The notes below the pieces were generated by a model that did no database searches, was not told the DNA's origin, and saw only the letters and a list, made by a program, of their open reading frames with translations. From Synechococcus sp. PCC 7335 (GTDB lineage: Bacteria; Cyanobacteriota; Cyanobacteriia; Phormidesmidales; Phormidesmidaceae): a stretch of DNA of 64,000 nucleotides. Shown in pieces: positions 44,614 to 52,224 of this stretch (its first letter is position 1; each line of letters begins with the position of its first letter). A program made the translations under genes and the position numbers. The DNA lies in contig NZ_DS989904.1 of NCBI RefSeq assembly GCF_000155595.1, forward strand, positions 442,477-506,476, written 5' to 3'.

Positions 44614-45612
44614 TTGACTAACCTCAACAGTCGAGAGCAACCCAATCGAGAACAGGCCAGTCAAGAGCGGGTCAAGGTAGCCTTGAGCGAGACTCAAAGA
44701 CAGACAGACAAGCTCATTGCTTACGTCAATGAGCAGATTGAGCTGTTAGCGTTTGATGAGCCAGACCCACAGCTACTTCGGCAGATGGTTCAGGGATTAG
44801 GCGATCCTAGAAGATCGGTGCGGCTGCGTTTGATTAGTGCATTCGGTGAAATTGGAGAACCTGCAACGCCTTTTTTATTGGATGGGTTAGCGACTCATCA
44901 AGATCCGATGGTTCGTCGAGCCTGCTGTAACGCGATGACAAACCTTGGAGATGAGAGAGCGGTATTGGGGCTAGCAGCTGCTCTGATGCAAGATCAAGAA
45001 ATGAGTGTGAAAAGCGCAGCAGCAGGAGCTTTGGCCAAGATTGGCGCGCCCGCATTTGAGGCGGTGCGTGACGTTTTAACCTCCACTGAGGCAGATGAAA
45101 GCTGCAAGGGACATGCGGCCTGGGCGATCGCAACTATGAGCGCAGAGGTTCGCAGCCAGCTATATGAAAGCCTCAGCGATCCTTCGCCGAACGTTAGAAT
45201 TGCGGTAGTCGGGGCGATCGCTCAACTGGCCCAGACTCAACTAGCTCAAACCCAGCTTGCCCAAACTCAGCTAGCTCAAACTCAACTGGCTCAAGCTCAG
45301 ATCGACCGACCAGAACAAGACAACCTGCTAATTCTAGTTGATGCATTGAAAGACGCCTGCGCGGATGTTCGGATCGAGGCGATCGCTCACCTTGCTCGGC
45401 TCAACTATCAACCTGCCTATCAGTCTTTACTAAGCTGTTTGCAAGATCCAGAAGCAGACGTTCGTAAGGCAGCTATCCTAGCACTAGGTAAGCTTAATAT
45501 AGAAAAACCAGATGTCAGCAAGACCATCGAAAGAATTGCCCTACTACAGAAAGATCCATCCTTAGCTGTACAGCGAGTAGCAACCCTTGTACTCGAACAG
45601 CTTCAGACATAA
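44614..45612 (+). CDS. HEAT-repeat bilin-lyase-like protein (E/F clan)
   Basis: 332 residues. The core shows HEAT repeats (RRSVRLRLISAFGEIGEPATPFLLDGL, PMVRRACCNAMTNLGDERAVLGLAAAL, VKSAAAGALAKIGAPA, ADVRKAAILALGKLN) as in CpcE, CpeY and MpeU-type lyases. Five tandem AQTQL pentapeptides at about residues 203-229, coded by a 15-bp repeat, interrupt the repeat array and probably form an extra helix. The start is taken as the TTG at 44614; no upstream Met exists. It may be the chromophorylation or folding factor for the phycobiliprotein-like product next door. Confidence 0.8.
   Translation: MTNLNSREQPNREQASQERVKVALSETQRQTDKLIAYVNEQIELLAFDEPDPQLLRQMVQGLGDPRRSVRLRLISAFGEIGEPATPFLLDGLATHQDPMVRRACCNAMTNLGDERAVLGLAAALMQDQEMSVKSAAAGALAKIGAPAFEAVRDVLTSTEADESCKGHAAWAIATMSAEVRSQLYESLSDPSPNVRIAVVGAIAQLAQTQLAQTQLAQTQLAQTQLAQAQIDRPEQDNLLILVDALKDACADVRIEAIAHLARLNYQPAYQSLLSCLQDPEADVRKAAILALGKLNIEKPDVSKTIERIALLQKDPSLAVQRVATLVLEQLQT
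45223..45300. repeat. 15-bp tandem repeat, 5 copies, inside the HEAT-lyase-like gene
   Basis: Units start at 45223, 45238, 45253, 45268 and 45283, encode Q-L-A-Q-T/A, and differ mainly at synonymous third positions, so protein sequence seems conserved after duplication. Confidence 0.93.
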
Positions 45613-45652
45613 TCTTTAGGCATTAATCAGCATTAGAACATATGACCAAAGG

Positions 45653-45686
45653 CATTCTAGACTAAAGATCATTCTAGACTAGAGAT
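45653..45686. repeat. 17-bp tandem duplication upstream of the phycobiliprotein-like gene
   Basis: CATTCTAGACTAAAGAT followed directly by CATTCTAGACTAGAGAT, one mismatch. It lies 27 bp before the start codon. Confidence 0.88.
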
Positions 45687-45713
45687 TTAAATCAACAGTA
45701 CACGCTAAGAACT

Positions 45714-46328
45714 ATGAATGGACTAAGTGATCGAGCTAAGATGCTCATTCCGAAAGCAAGAATTATGAGCTTTGCCGGATGGACTGATGTTGATGCAAAG
45801 GCGATCGCATACTTCCAGACAGCGGACGACGAAAGCCGCTATCTCACAGACGAAGAGCTCAGCAAGATTGATTCTTTAACGAACCAGTCCGACCTAGCTC
45901 TAAGGGCAGTTGGGCTAAGCGCAACAGAAGTTGCCAGTACATTGCGATCACAAGCTCCTGATATCGTCGATGAAGCTAGAGCCGTTGTCCTCACCACCTT
46001 CCCTGACATTCTAGAGCCAGGCGGTGGCCTCTTCCCGCCTCAGCGCGCAGAAGCCTGCTGGCGAGACTTTTGGCAGTTTCTACGGTGCATCACCTACGGC
46101 ATCGCCGGACAGCAGCATCACTACACGAGTACCGCTGGCTTAGCGGCGATGGAGCAGCTATACGAAGAAGTGCAGGTGCCCCTTCCAGCAATGGTTGCCG
46201 GTTTGATTGGCGTTAAGAGAGCAAGTCTAAGGCGATTTCCCATTGAAACCTACGCGGCTCTCTCGCCCTACTTCGATCATCTGATTGCCAGACTTTCGAC
46301 GTTTGTAAAAGTAGAAGCTAAGGCGTAA
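45714..46328 (+). CDS. Orphan phycobiliprotein-like protein with conserved bilin Cys
   Basis: 204 residues with the globin-like phycobilisome fold. RAEACWRDFWQFLRCITYGIAG aligns with Cpc[20 protein letters not shown], so C115 corresponds to the Cys82/84 bilin site and D118 to the chromophore-contacting Asp. EPGGGLFPP resembles the QPGGNAY loop but lacks the methyl-acceptor Asn. An N-terminal extension of about 25-30 residues and a longer C-terminus set it apart from rod and core subunits. It has no partner subunit beside it. Could be a bilin-carrying scaffold, sensor or assembly factor. Confidence 0.8.
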   Translation: MNGLSDRAKMLIPKARIMSFAGWTDVDAKAIAYFQTADDESRYLTDEELSKIDSLTNQSDLALRAVGLSATEVASTLRSQAPDIVDEARAVVLTTFPDILEPGGGLFPPQRAEACWRDFWQFLRCITYGIAGQQHHYTSTAGLAAMEQLYEEVQVPLPAMVAGLIGVKRASLRRFPIETYAALSPYFDHLIARLSTFVKVEAKA

Positions 46329-46383
46329 CTTTAGAAGACAGTTCTGAAAATCCCTAAAGTTCAATCAACTATTAAGCTTTGAA

Positions 46384-47070
46384 ATGAGCCCTGAAGAAGC
46401 AATGATTCGCGCTTGCATTGCGGGCGATCGCACTAAGGTCGCTACTCTGCTCTCGAAAGGGGTCAACCCAGATGCCCACTGGCAAAGTAGCACTGGGTTG
46501 ATGTGGTCGGCGATGGAGAACCACGCCGATATTGTTGATCTGCTCTTAAAGGTAGGAGCCGATGTCAATGCCCGTAATACTGCTGGTTACACTGCTTTGA
46601 TGTATGCGGCTGAATCCGATCGGCGAGAGATCGTATTGACGCTGCTATCAAACGACACTACCGATATCACAGGTCGTAATACTTATGGTGAAACGGTGCT
46701 GATGATGCTAGCTCGCCACGGTCAAACCGATGTTGTAGAGCAGCTCATAAAACTTGGGGCAAACGTCGCTGCGACCAACAGAATTGGTGATACAGCGCTG
46801 TACTTAGCGGCCGACAATGGTCACGCCTATACAGTAGCTAGCCTGATTCGAGCAGGCGCGCAGGTGAATACATCGAATATTGGTGGCTGGACCCCGCTGA
46901 TGATGGCTTCAGCCAGGGGCGATCTCGATACAATTGCACTATTGCTAGAGCACAACGCAGATGTGCGTCCTACTAACCGCTGGGGACAAACGGCCCTAAG
47001 TGAGGCTAAGAAATCTTTTCGTGCTGCCGATGCGATCGCTCTTCTAACAAAGGCTGGTGCTACCGAATAA
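46384..47070 (+). CDS. Ankyrin-repeat protein
   Basis: 228 residues, about six ankyrin repeats from residue 4 to the end (VGADVNARNTAGYTALMYAAESDRREIVLTLL, GRNTYGETVLMMLARHGQTDVVEQLIKLGANVAATNRIGDTALYLAADNGH, IGGWTPLMMASARGDLDTIALLLEHNADV). It has no signal peptide or other domain, so it is a soluble protein-binding scaffold. It follows the orphan phycobiliprotein by 55 bp on the same strand and is followed by a long spacer before cpeC, which suggests it is the last gene of this set. Confidence 0.88.
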   Translation: MSPEEAMIRACIAGDRTKVATLLSKGVNPDAHWQSSTGLMWSAMENHADIVDLLLKVGADVNARNTAGYTALMYAAESDRREIVLTLLSNDTTDITGRNTYGETVLMMLARHGQTDVVEQLIKLGANVAATNRIGDTALYLAADNGHAYTVASLIRAGAQVNTSNIGGWTPLMMASARGDLDTIALLLEHNADVRPTNRWGQTALSEAKKSFRAADAIALLTKAGATE

Positions 47071-47174
47071 TTAGCTGTCAGCTAGCTGTTTGCAACGAAA
47101 CATTACAAAAGAACCGACAATATCGATAGCCTTAAAGCCTTCTAGAGAATTCAGGCAGAAATTGCTATAACTCC

Positions 47175-47206
47175 CTACCCAAGCCACTCTTGACCTTTTT
47201 GGGTAG
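47175..47206. promoter_or_regulatory. Inverted repeat with embedded promoter-like boxes upstream of cpeC
   Basis: CTACCCAA-N16-TTGGGTAG, perfect 8-bp arms. A -35-like TTGACC (47190) lies inside, and TACTGC (47212) follows at 16 bp. It is about 113 bp before cpeC and 105 bp after the ankyrin gene, so it may be an operator or a factor-dependent stop. Confidence 0.4.
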
Positions 47207-47318
47207 AAGAATACTGCCTGGCTTGCCATTTGTTTTGTTCATAAAACTTGACGAAGAGGGAGCCCCTTTACCCACAAAATGAGAATACGCAATCAACCAT
47301 TACAAGGAGATAGCATCC

Positions 47319-48200
47319 ATGTCTTTTGGCGCTTTCGGACCCGCATCGCGCTTAGGCGTCAGCCTTTTCGAAGAAACTCCCCCAGTGGAATGGGTTCCTG
47401 GTCTGTCATCTGAGGATTTAGAAGGAATTATCAGTACCGTCTACCGTCAGGTGTTAGGCAACGCTTACGTGATGGAAAGCGAGCGACTCTCCGTTCCTGA
47501 GTCTCAGTTTAAACTCGGTGAATTTAGCGTACGCGAGTTTGTTCGAGCAGTCGCCAAGTCGGATTTATACCGCTCTCGTTTCTTTGAAGGCTGCCCTCGC
47601 TATCGCTACACAGAGCTAAACTTCCGTCATCTGCTAGGCCGTGCGCCTAATGACTATGACGAAATGAAGGCTCATAGCAACATCCTAGATGCGGAAGGCT
47701 TTGAAGCTGATATTGATTCTTATATCGATAGCGACGAGTACCAAAATACCTTCGGTGAAAACATAGTGCCCTATATCCGCGGCTATCAGAGCACTGCTGC
47801 CGATACAATGGTCGGCTTTACTCACATGTTTGAGCTGGTTCGCGGTGCCTCTAGTAGCTCACTCAAAGGCAGCACTTCTGGTAAAGAACCTCGCTTGAAC
47901 AAACTGGTAATCAACGCGATTCCAACTGCGGTCAAGGCGCCTTCAGGTGGCTCTGATGGCTGGGCGTTCAGCGAGCCACCAACGGCTGCGGCAACTCGTT
48001 CTGGGGCGACTGTGGGCGATCGCGGCAAGGTCTACCGCATCGAAGTTACCTCTATTCGTGCCAACACCGTACGCAAAGCGTCTTCTCGCTTCCGCAGAGC
48101 CAATCAGGTATACATTGTGCCTTATGAGAAGCTCTCTCAAGAATATCAGCGTATCCATAAAGCTGGCGGCGTTATTGCCAGCATCACTGAAGTTAGCTAA
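47319..48200 (+). CDS. cpeC: CpeC, phycoerythrin-associated rod linker
   Basis: 293 residues: an N-terminal Pfam PBS_linker_poly domain (about 20-180; PASRLGVSLFEETPPVEWVPG start, VYRQVLGNAYVMESERLSVPESQFKLGEFSVREFVRAVAKS, NFRHLLGRAPND) and a C-terminal CpcD-like domain (YRIEVTSIRANTVR ... HKAGGVIASITEV). The N-terminus is that of CpeC rather than CpcC. It joins phycoerythrin hexamers in the rod. AAGGAG precedes the ATG. A T8 intrinsic terminator follows, so downstream linkers should be made at lower level. Confidence 0.88.
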   Translation: MSFGAFGPASRLGVSLFEETPPVEWVPGLSSEDLEGIISTVYRQVLGNAYVMESERLSVPESQFKLGEFSVREFVRAVAKSDLYRSRFFEGCPRYRYTELNFRHLLGRAPNDYDEMKAHSNILDAEGFEADIDSYIDSDEYQNTFGENIVPYIRGYQSTAADTMVGFTHMFELVRGASSSSLKGSTSGKEPRLNKLVINAIPTAVKAPSGGSDGWAFSEPPTAAATRSGATVGDRGKVYRIEVTSIRANTVRKASSRFRRANQVYIVPYEKLSQEYQRIHKAGGVIASITEVS

Positions 48201-48214
48201 CCGTGACGTTGAGG

Positions 48215-48263
48215 CGAGTAATTAAAGAGAAAACCTTTCTTTTTGACTACTCGCTTTTTTTTC
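48215..48263 (+). terminator. Intrinsic terminator/attenuator between cpeC and cpeD
   Basis: GCGAGTA/TACTCGC 7-bp stem, with an inner AAAGA/TCTTT pairing, followed by eight T. It is 15 nt after the cpeC stop and 95 nt before cpeD. Confidence 0.85.
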
Positions 48264-48358
48264 GTGCGATCGCCTAAAAATTCCATCTTTGCTGCCCTTA
48301 AAACGCTGCTGTTGACTGCTTTTATTCCCCTTTCATTAAACATACTTAGGAGACCCCC

Positions 48359-49102
48359 ATGTCAGATGCGTATACTTATGAACTTTGGCCCACTAGCACC
48401 AAAGAAGAGATCGAGACGATCATTCGTGCTGTTTACAAACAGGTTCTAGGTAATCCTCACGTAATGGAGAGCGAACGCCTGACTACCGCAGAATCACAAC
48501 TATTCGACAAATCTATGACTGTGCGCGAATTCGTCCGCGCCGTTGCTAAATCGGACTTCTACAAGTCTCGCTACTTCGAGAATTGTGGTCCTTACCGCTC
48601 TACCGAGCTAAACTTCCAACACATTCTGGGTCGCGCCCCCGAATCTCAAGCAGAAACTTCCGAACACATTCGCCGCTGCGCTGAAGAAGGCTTTGATGCT
48701 GATATCGATTCCTATGTTGACAGCGAGGAATATCAGCAGGCTTTTGGCGAAAACATTGTTCCTTTTCAGCGTGACAAAAGTGAAGTTGGTCGCAAGCAAG
48801 TGGTCTACAATCGCAACTTCGCTGTTAATCGCGGTCCGGCTCAAGTCAGCAGCGCCGTCACCGATTCTCAGCTGGTGTACGCCGTTGCTACTAACAGTCC
48901 CAACAAGATCACCACAGCTAGAGCAACGCCGGGTTCTGTTACCGAGAAGCGCTTCAAAATTAAAACAACAGGCGCTAAGTTTGACCGGCCTCGTCGCGTC
49001 AGCATAGACGAATACATCGTTTCTGCCACTAAGATGACGCCTCAAATTCAACGCATCCAGCGTAGCGGTGCCAAGATTGTCAGCATCACTGAAATTAAGT
49101 AG
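48359..49102 (+). CDS. cpeD: CpeD-like phycoerythrin rod linker
   Basis: 247 residues: linker domain (EEIETIIRAVYKQVLGNPHVMESERLTTAESQL, TELNFQHILGRAPESQAE, DSYVDSEEYQQAFGENIVPFQRDK) and C-terminal CpcD-like domain (KRFKIKTTGAKFDRPRRVSIDEYIV ... QRSGAKIVSITEIK). Naming as CpeD follows the order cpeC-D-E known from Fremyella; sequence alone gives only the linker family. AGGAGACCCCC precedes the ATG. Confidence 0.82.
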   Translation: MSDAYTYELWPTSTKEEIETIIRAVYKQVLGNPHVMESERLTTAESQLFDKSMTVREFVRAVAKSDFYKSRYFENCGPYRSTELNFQHILGRAPESQAETSEHIRRCAEEGFDADIDSYVDSEEYQQAFGENIVPFQRDKSEVGRKQVVYNRNFAVNRGPAQVSSAVTDSQLVYAVATNSPNKITTARATPGSVTEKRFKIKTTGAKFDRPRRVSIDEYIVSATKMTPQIQRIQRSGAKIVSITEIK

Positions 49103-49534
49103 CTGCTAACAAAACTAGGCATTTCAAGGCGACTGTTTGATACTTCAGCGTCTAAAAGCACGTCCGCAAAAGAGCTAAAAGCAGAGCAAAAATAGCCGAA
49201 GGAGATTACCCTTTTTCTATGAGAGTACTCTTCTAAATTGCTGTTGACCGCTGAGCTTCTAGCTCTTTTTCTATAGCTTTCACCACTTAGCTCTACACAT
49301 TTTCTAAGGCTGAAACCCTTGATGCATGAAGCGCTAAATGGTCAGCAATGACCGTAGGCTTTGCCTTCTCGCAGAGTATGCATCCGGCCATTGCTATATC
49401 TTGAAATCCATAGTGTTAAGTTGCTTGTAGAACTTAAACATTTTCTCATTTACGGATCCAGCATCCGGTTAGCTGATATTAAGAGCCGTGCGGTATACGG
49501 CTTTGCACTTCATGCCATTACCGGAGAAACCGTT
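49103..49534 (+). other. Structured spacer between cpeD and cpeE
   Basis: 432 bp without a gene. Hairpins: GGTCA-GCAA-TGACC (49340-49353, a GNRA-type loop) and AGAGCCGT-N7-ACGGCTTT (49482-49504), the latter ending 30 nt before cpeE. The frame upstream of cpeE stays open to 49361 but looks non-coding. It may hold a separate cpeE promoter, a leader RNA or a small RNA. Confidence 0.45.
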
Positions 49535-50296
49535 ATGTCGATTTGGGTAACAAGTCCAGAACCTGTTGAGCTGCGTTCAAATGCCTCAGAAGATGATCTG
49601 GAGACTATCATTCAAGCCGCGTACAAGCAGGTGCTGGGCAATCACCACATTATGGAAAGCCAGCGTTTAGAAAGTGCCGAATCACTTTTACGTAACGGAG
49701 ATATCACCGTTCGCGGATTTGTACGCGCCGTCGCCAAGTCTGACCTATATCGCAGCTTGTTCTTTGAAGCCTCTTCCGCCTACACCTTTATCGAAAAGAA
49801 CTTTCAAAATCTACTAGGCCGTGCGCCTGAAGATCAAAGCGAAATTTCTGCCCATACCGCTATCTATTCAACCAGGGGGTATGAAGGTGAAATCGATTCC
49901 TATCTTGACAGTGACGAATATTGGCAAAACTTTGGCGGAAACACAGTCCCTTTCTTGCGCGGCCAAAACACCGAAATGGGGATGAAAAACGTCCGCTACA
50001 ACCGAACGCTAGTCCTAGCAGGGGGCAACGCTTCGAACAAATCTGGTAGCAAATCTAGGCTCACTAGCGATCTTGCCTCTAACCTCTCGACCAAAATCAG
50101 AGCGCCCAAAGGCATCGGTCTAGGGAAAACTGGCCGAAACGGTCGCTTCCGAATTATAGTCTCAGGGGCCAACACTGGCGGCAGCCGTACCCCACGCAGC
50201 AGTGCCACCTACGAGATTGGCTACAACCAGCTACAGAATAAGATCCGCACCATTCAAAGGTTCGGCGGCAAAATTCTCAGCATTGAGCCTGTATAG
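49535..50296 (+). CDS. cpeE: CpeE-like phycoerythrin rod linker
   Basis: 253 residues from MSIWVTSPEPVELRSNASEDD; the upstream open extension is rejected because GGAGAA lies just before 49535 and all relatives start here. Linker domain (QAAYKQVLGNHHIMESQRLESAESLLRNGDITVRGFVRAVAKS, EKNFQNLLGRAPEDQSE) plus CpcD-like C-terminus (GRFRIIVSGANTGGSRTPRSS ... QRFGGKILSIEPV). Assigned E by order and by its MSIWVT-type start. A 12-bp tandem duplication begins at the base after the stop. Confidence 0.8.
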   Translation: MSIWVTSPEPVELRSNASEDDLETIIQAAYKQVLGNHHIMESQRLESAESLLRNGDITVRGFVRAVAKSDLYRSLFFEASSAYTFIEKNFQNLLGRAPEDQSEISAHTAIYSTRGYEGEIDSYLDSDEYWQNFGGNTVPFLRGQNTEMGMKNVRYNRTLVLAGGNASNKSGSKSRLTSDLASNLSTKIRAPKGIGLGKTGRNGRFRIIVSGANTGGSRTPRSSATYEIGYNQLQNKIRTIQRFGGKILSIEPV

Positions 50297-50320
50297 GTCT
50301 TTTTGAATGTCTTTTTGAAT
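50297..50320. repeat. Perfect 12-bp tandem duplication directly after the cpeE stop
   Basis: GTCTTTTTGAAT twice in contact, starting at the first base after the stop codon TAG (50294-50296). Confidence 0.92.
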
Positions 50321-50415
50321 ATAGAGCTACGGCTAGAAAGTATTGGAATCATTAAACACTAGCGGTAGCTTTCATTTTATCGTCTGTCTTTATTCGAACA
50401 AGTGGAGATGAAAAC

Positions 50416-50730
50416 ATGACTGGTATGAAAGTTCCCGTCAGTTCTAGCGTCAGCAGCTACGACAGTCGCACAGTCACCATTGAGGTCACAGGTGTCCGTC
50501 AGCAGTCAGTCCTAAAGACCGGAAGTTATCAGGTGCATGTGCCCTACGGCCAAATGTCCCAAGCCTTGCAGACCATCCACAAACAGGGCGGCAAAGTAGC
50601 CTCTGTTCAGCTGATGAACAACCCACCCGCTACCGCAACCCAGATAGAATCCGACAGCGCCGCTGACATCGACGATTCGGGAGCTAACACTGAGCCCGAA
50701 GCCAAAAAACCGAAACACAAGCGCGGTTAG
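50416..50730 (+). CDS. CpcD-type small rod-capping linker
   Basis: 104 residues consisting of one CpcD-like domain (TVTIEVTGVRQQSVLKTGSYQVHVPYGQMSQALQTIHKQGGKVASVQLMN, about 15-65) and a charged tail (acidic, then EAKKPKHKRG). It would cap the distal end of a rod. Its place between cpeE and cpeS rather than behind cpcC suggests it terminates phycoerythrin discs. The basic end could contact membrane or another linker. Hairpin downstream at 50757. Confidence 0.85.
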   Translation: MTGMKVPVSSSVSSYDSRTVTIEVTGVRQQSVLKTGSYQVHVPYGQMSQALQTIHKQGGKVASVQLMNNPPATATQIESDSAADIDDSGANTEPEAKKPKHKRG

Positions 50731-50756
50731 AAGCTAGCATTAGCCTTTAACCTGTT

Positions 50757-50802
50757 AATAGGGCCAAAGTCGTATTAGTCCCTACGCCTTTGACCCTTAT
50801 TT
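50757..50802 (+). terminator. Imperfect hairpin between the CpcD-type gene and cpeS
   Basis: Arms with GGG/CCC and CAAAG/CTTTG cores and one mismatch, loop of 19 nt, without a clear T-tract. Likely an attenuator or processing site separating linker from lyase messages. Confidence 0.45.
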
Positions 50803-50836
50803 AGCGTCAGGACTGCTGCTTTGACACAGTTGAAAT

Positions 50837-51367
50837 ATGGACATAGACACCTTTGTAGCGCGATCTTTGGGTCAGTGGAAATCACAGCGTAGCGCTCACC
50901 ATCTGGCCTTTGCCCATTTTGAAGAGATCCGCTCGATGATTAATATCGAAGGATTAGAGAAAGGCGCTCCAGCAGTGATTGCGCTGTGTGAGAGTCAGGG
51001 CGTTGACCCTAAGAAAATTGCCACGCCATTCAAGATGAGCTGGGAAGGTGAAACAGACTGGAATGAAGACGATGTCTTGGCTGGGCAAACGATTCTAGTA
51101 CCGGTGCCAAACCTAGATGGGACTAATAGCGGTCAGCTCCTACGTGATCAAGGCTATGCCGAAACGATTCCAGCAGCTGGTCGCTATGTGATTCATCCAG
51201 ATGAAACTTTTGTGCTAACTACTGGCTATGATCGCGCCGCTGCTGAAGAAAAAATTTGGTTTGCCAACGACAACCTTCGCTTTCGAGTCTCCCTGATCAA
51301 AACTAGCAACGGCAAAGGCGTTACTACCGCCTCCCTCTCTTCAGAAGTTCGGATCTCTACGAGCTAG
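50837..51367 (+). CDS. cpeS: CpeS, phycoerythrin bilin lyase (S type)
   Basis: 176-residue lipocalin-like lyase. N-terminus FVARSLGQWKSQRSAHHLAFAHFEEIRS has the typical QRSxHHLAF motif. The core keeps GQLLRDQGYAETIPAAGRYVIHPDETFVLTTGYDRAAAEEKIWFANDNLRFRVSLIK. It is expected to attach phycoerythrobilin to Cys82 of the phycoerythrin beta subunit (or equivalent). Its position before cpeT and cpeR matches the cpeCDESTR operon, giving the name. 107 bp after the cap gene. Confidence 0.88.
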   Translation: MDIDTFVARSLGQWKSQRSAHHLAFAHFEEIRSMINIEGLEKGAPAVIALCESQGVDPKKIATPFKMSWEGETDWNEDDVLAGQTILVPVPNLDGTNSGQLLRDQGYAETIPAAGRYVIHPDETFVLTTGYDRAAAEEKIWFANDNLRFRVSLIKTSNGKGVTTASLSSEVRISTS

Positions 51368-51582
51368 CTATTACAAGGTAGCTATTAAAACATAACTGGC
51401 TATCAAAGAGAGCACCAGGAGAAGGGTTCGTCGATAGTAATCATTTCCTCTTTTTTCCTCAAAGCCCATAATTTATTCGGCTTTCACTTTGACTATTCTT
51501 TTGCACATTTCTTCGACTTTCTGATCGACCCCTACGCTTAGCTAGTTGTCTTCGATTCTGCCTTCCACTTCAGTTCTCTGCT

Positions 51583-52224
51583 ATGACTGCGCCTATGGCC
51601 GTTCCTAACTCAATAAGTTCAGATCTAGTCACGCTATCGACTTGGATGGCCGGAGACTTCAGCAACTTCAAACAGGCCGACGCTGCGCTGACTGATTTTG
51701 CCCACATCCGTATATTCTTTCGCCCACTGCCTTATGAGTTCTTTGAAACATTAGGCCTTCCAGGAGGCATAGGATTCTATTCCGAGCAGGTTTACGATTA
51801 CGATCTTTGGAGTCCTTACCGTCAGGGCCTACATCGTGTTGTCCCCAAAGAGGATCATATCTACATCGAAAACTATGGCTTTCAAGACGGCGTGCCTTAC
51901 GCCGGGGCGGGCCACAACGCAGACATCTTGAAGACCATTCCAGCTAGCTGCGCGCTGCGACGGAAGGGATGCTCAATGGTCTTTCACCGGGAGGGCGAGA
52001 TGTTCGTTGGCGGTGTAGAAGCTGGAAACAACTGTCGGATTCCTAGGAAAGGAAGGTGGACTTATCTAGTAAGCCGAGTAGAGTTGACTGACAGCACTTG
52101 GGTCAGCCTTGATCAGGGTATGGATATAGAAACCAACGAACACGTGTGGGGCTCAACGGAAGGAGCGCTGAGATTTGAGAAACGAGAAAGCTTCGCTGAT
52201 GAACTTCCACTAGGGCGTTTGTAA
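51583..52224 (+). CDS. cpeT: CpeT, T-type phycobiliprotein lyase
   Basis: 213 residues of the CpcT/CpeT family (LVTLSTWMAGDFSNFKQA start, FAHIRIFFRPLPYEFF, GIGFYSEQVYDYDLWSPYRQGLHRV, ENYGFQDGVPYAGAGHN, CSMVFHREGEMFVGGVEAGNNCRIPRKGRWTYLVSRVELTDSTWVSLDQGMD). T-type lyases load Cys153-165 class sites. It overlaps the start of cpeR by 1 bp (TAATG), so the two are translationally coupled. The spacer to cpeS is 215 bp. Confidence 0.9.
   Translation: MTAPMAVPNSISSDLVTLSTWMAGDFSNFKQADAALTDFAHIRIFFRPLPYEFFETLGLPGGIGFYSEQVYDYDLWSPYRQGLHRVVPKEDHIYIENYGFQDGVPYAGAGHNADILKTIPASCALRRKGCSMVFHREGEMFVGGVEAGNNCRIPRKGRWTYLVSRVELTDSTWVSLDQGMDIETNEHVWGSTEGALRFEKRESFADELPLGRL

Noticed and set aside
49361-49534. 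N-terminal extension of CpeE
   Set aside because: Open frame but unlike any linker, and a good ribosome site precedes the ATG at 49535.
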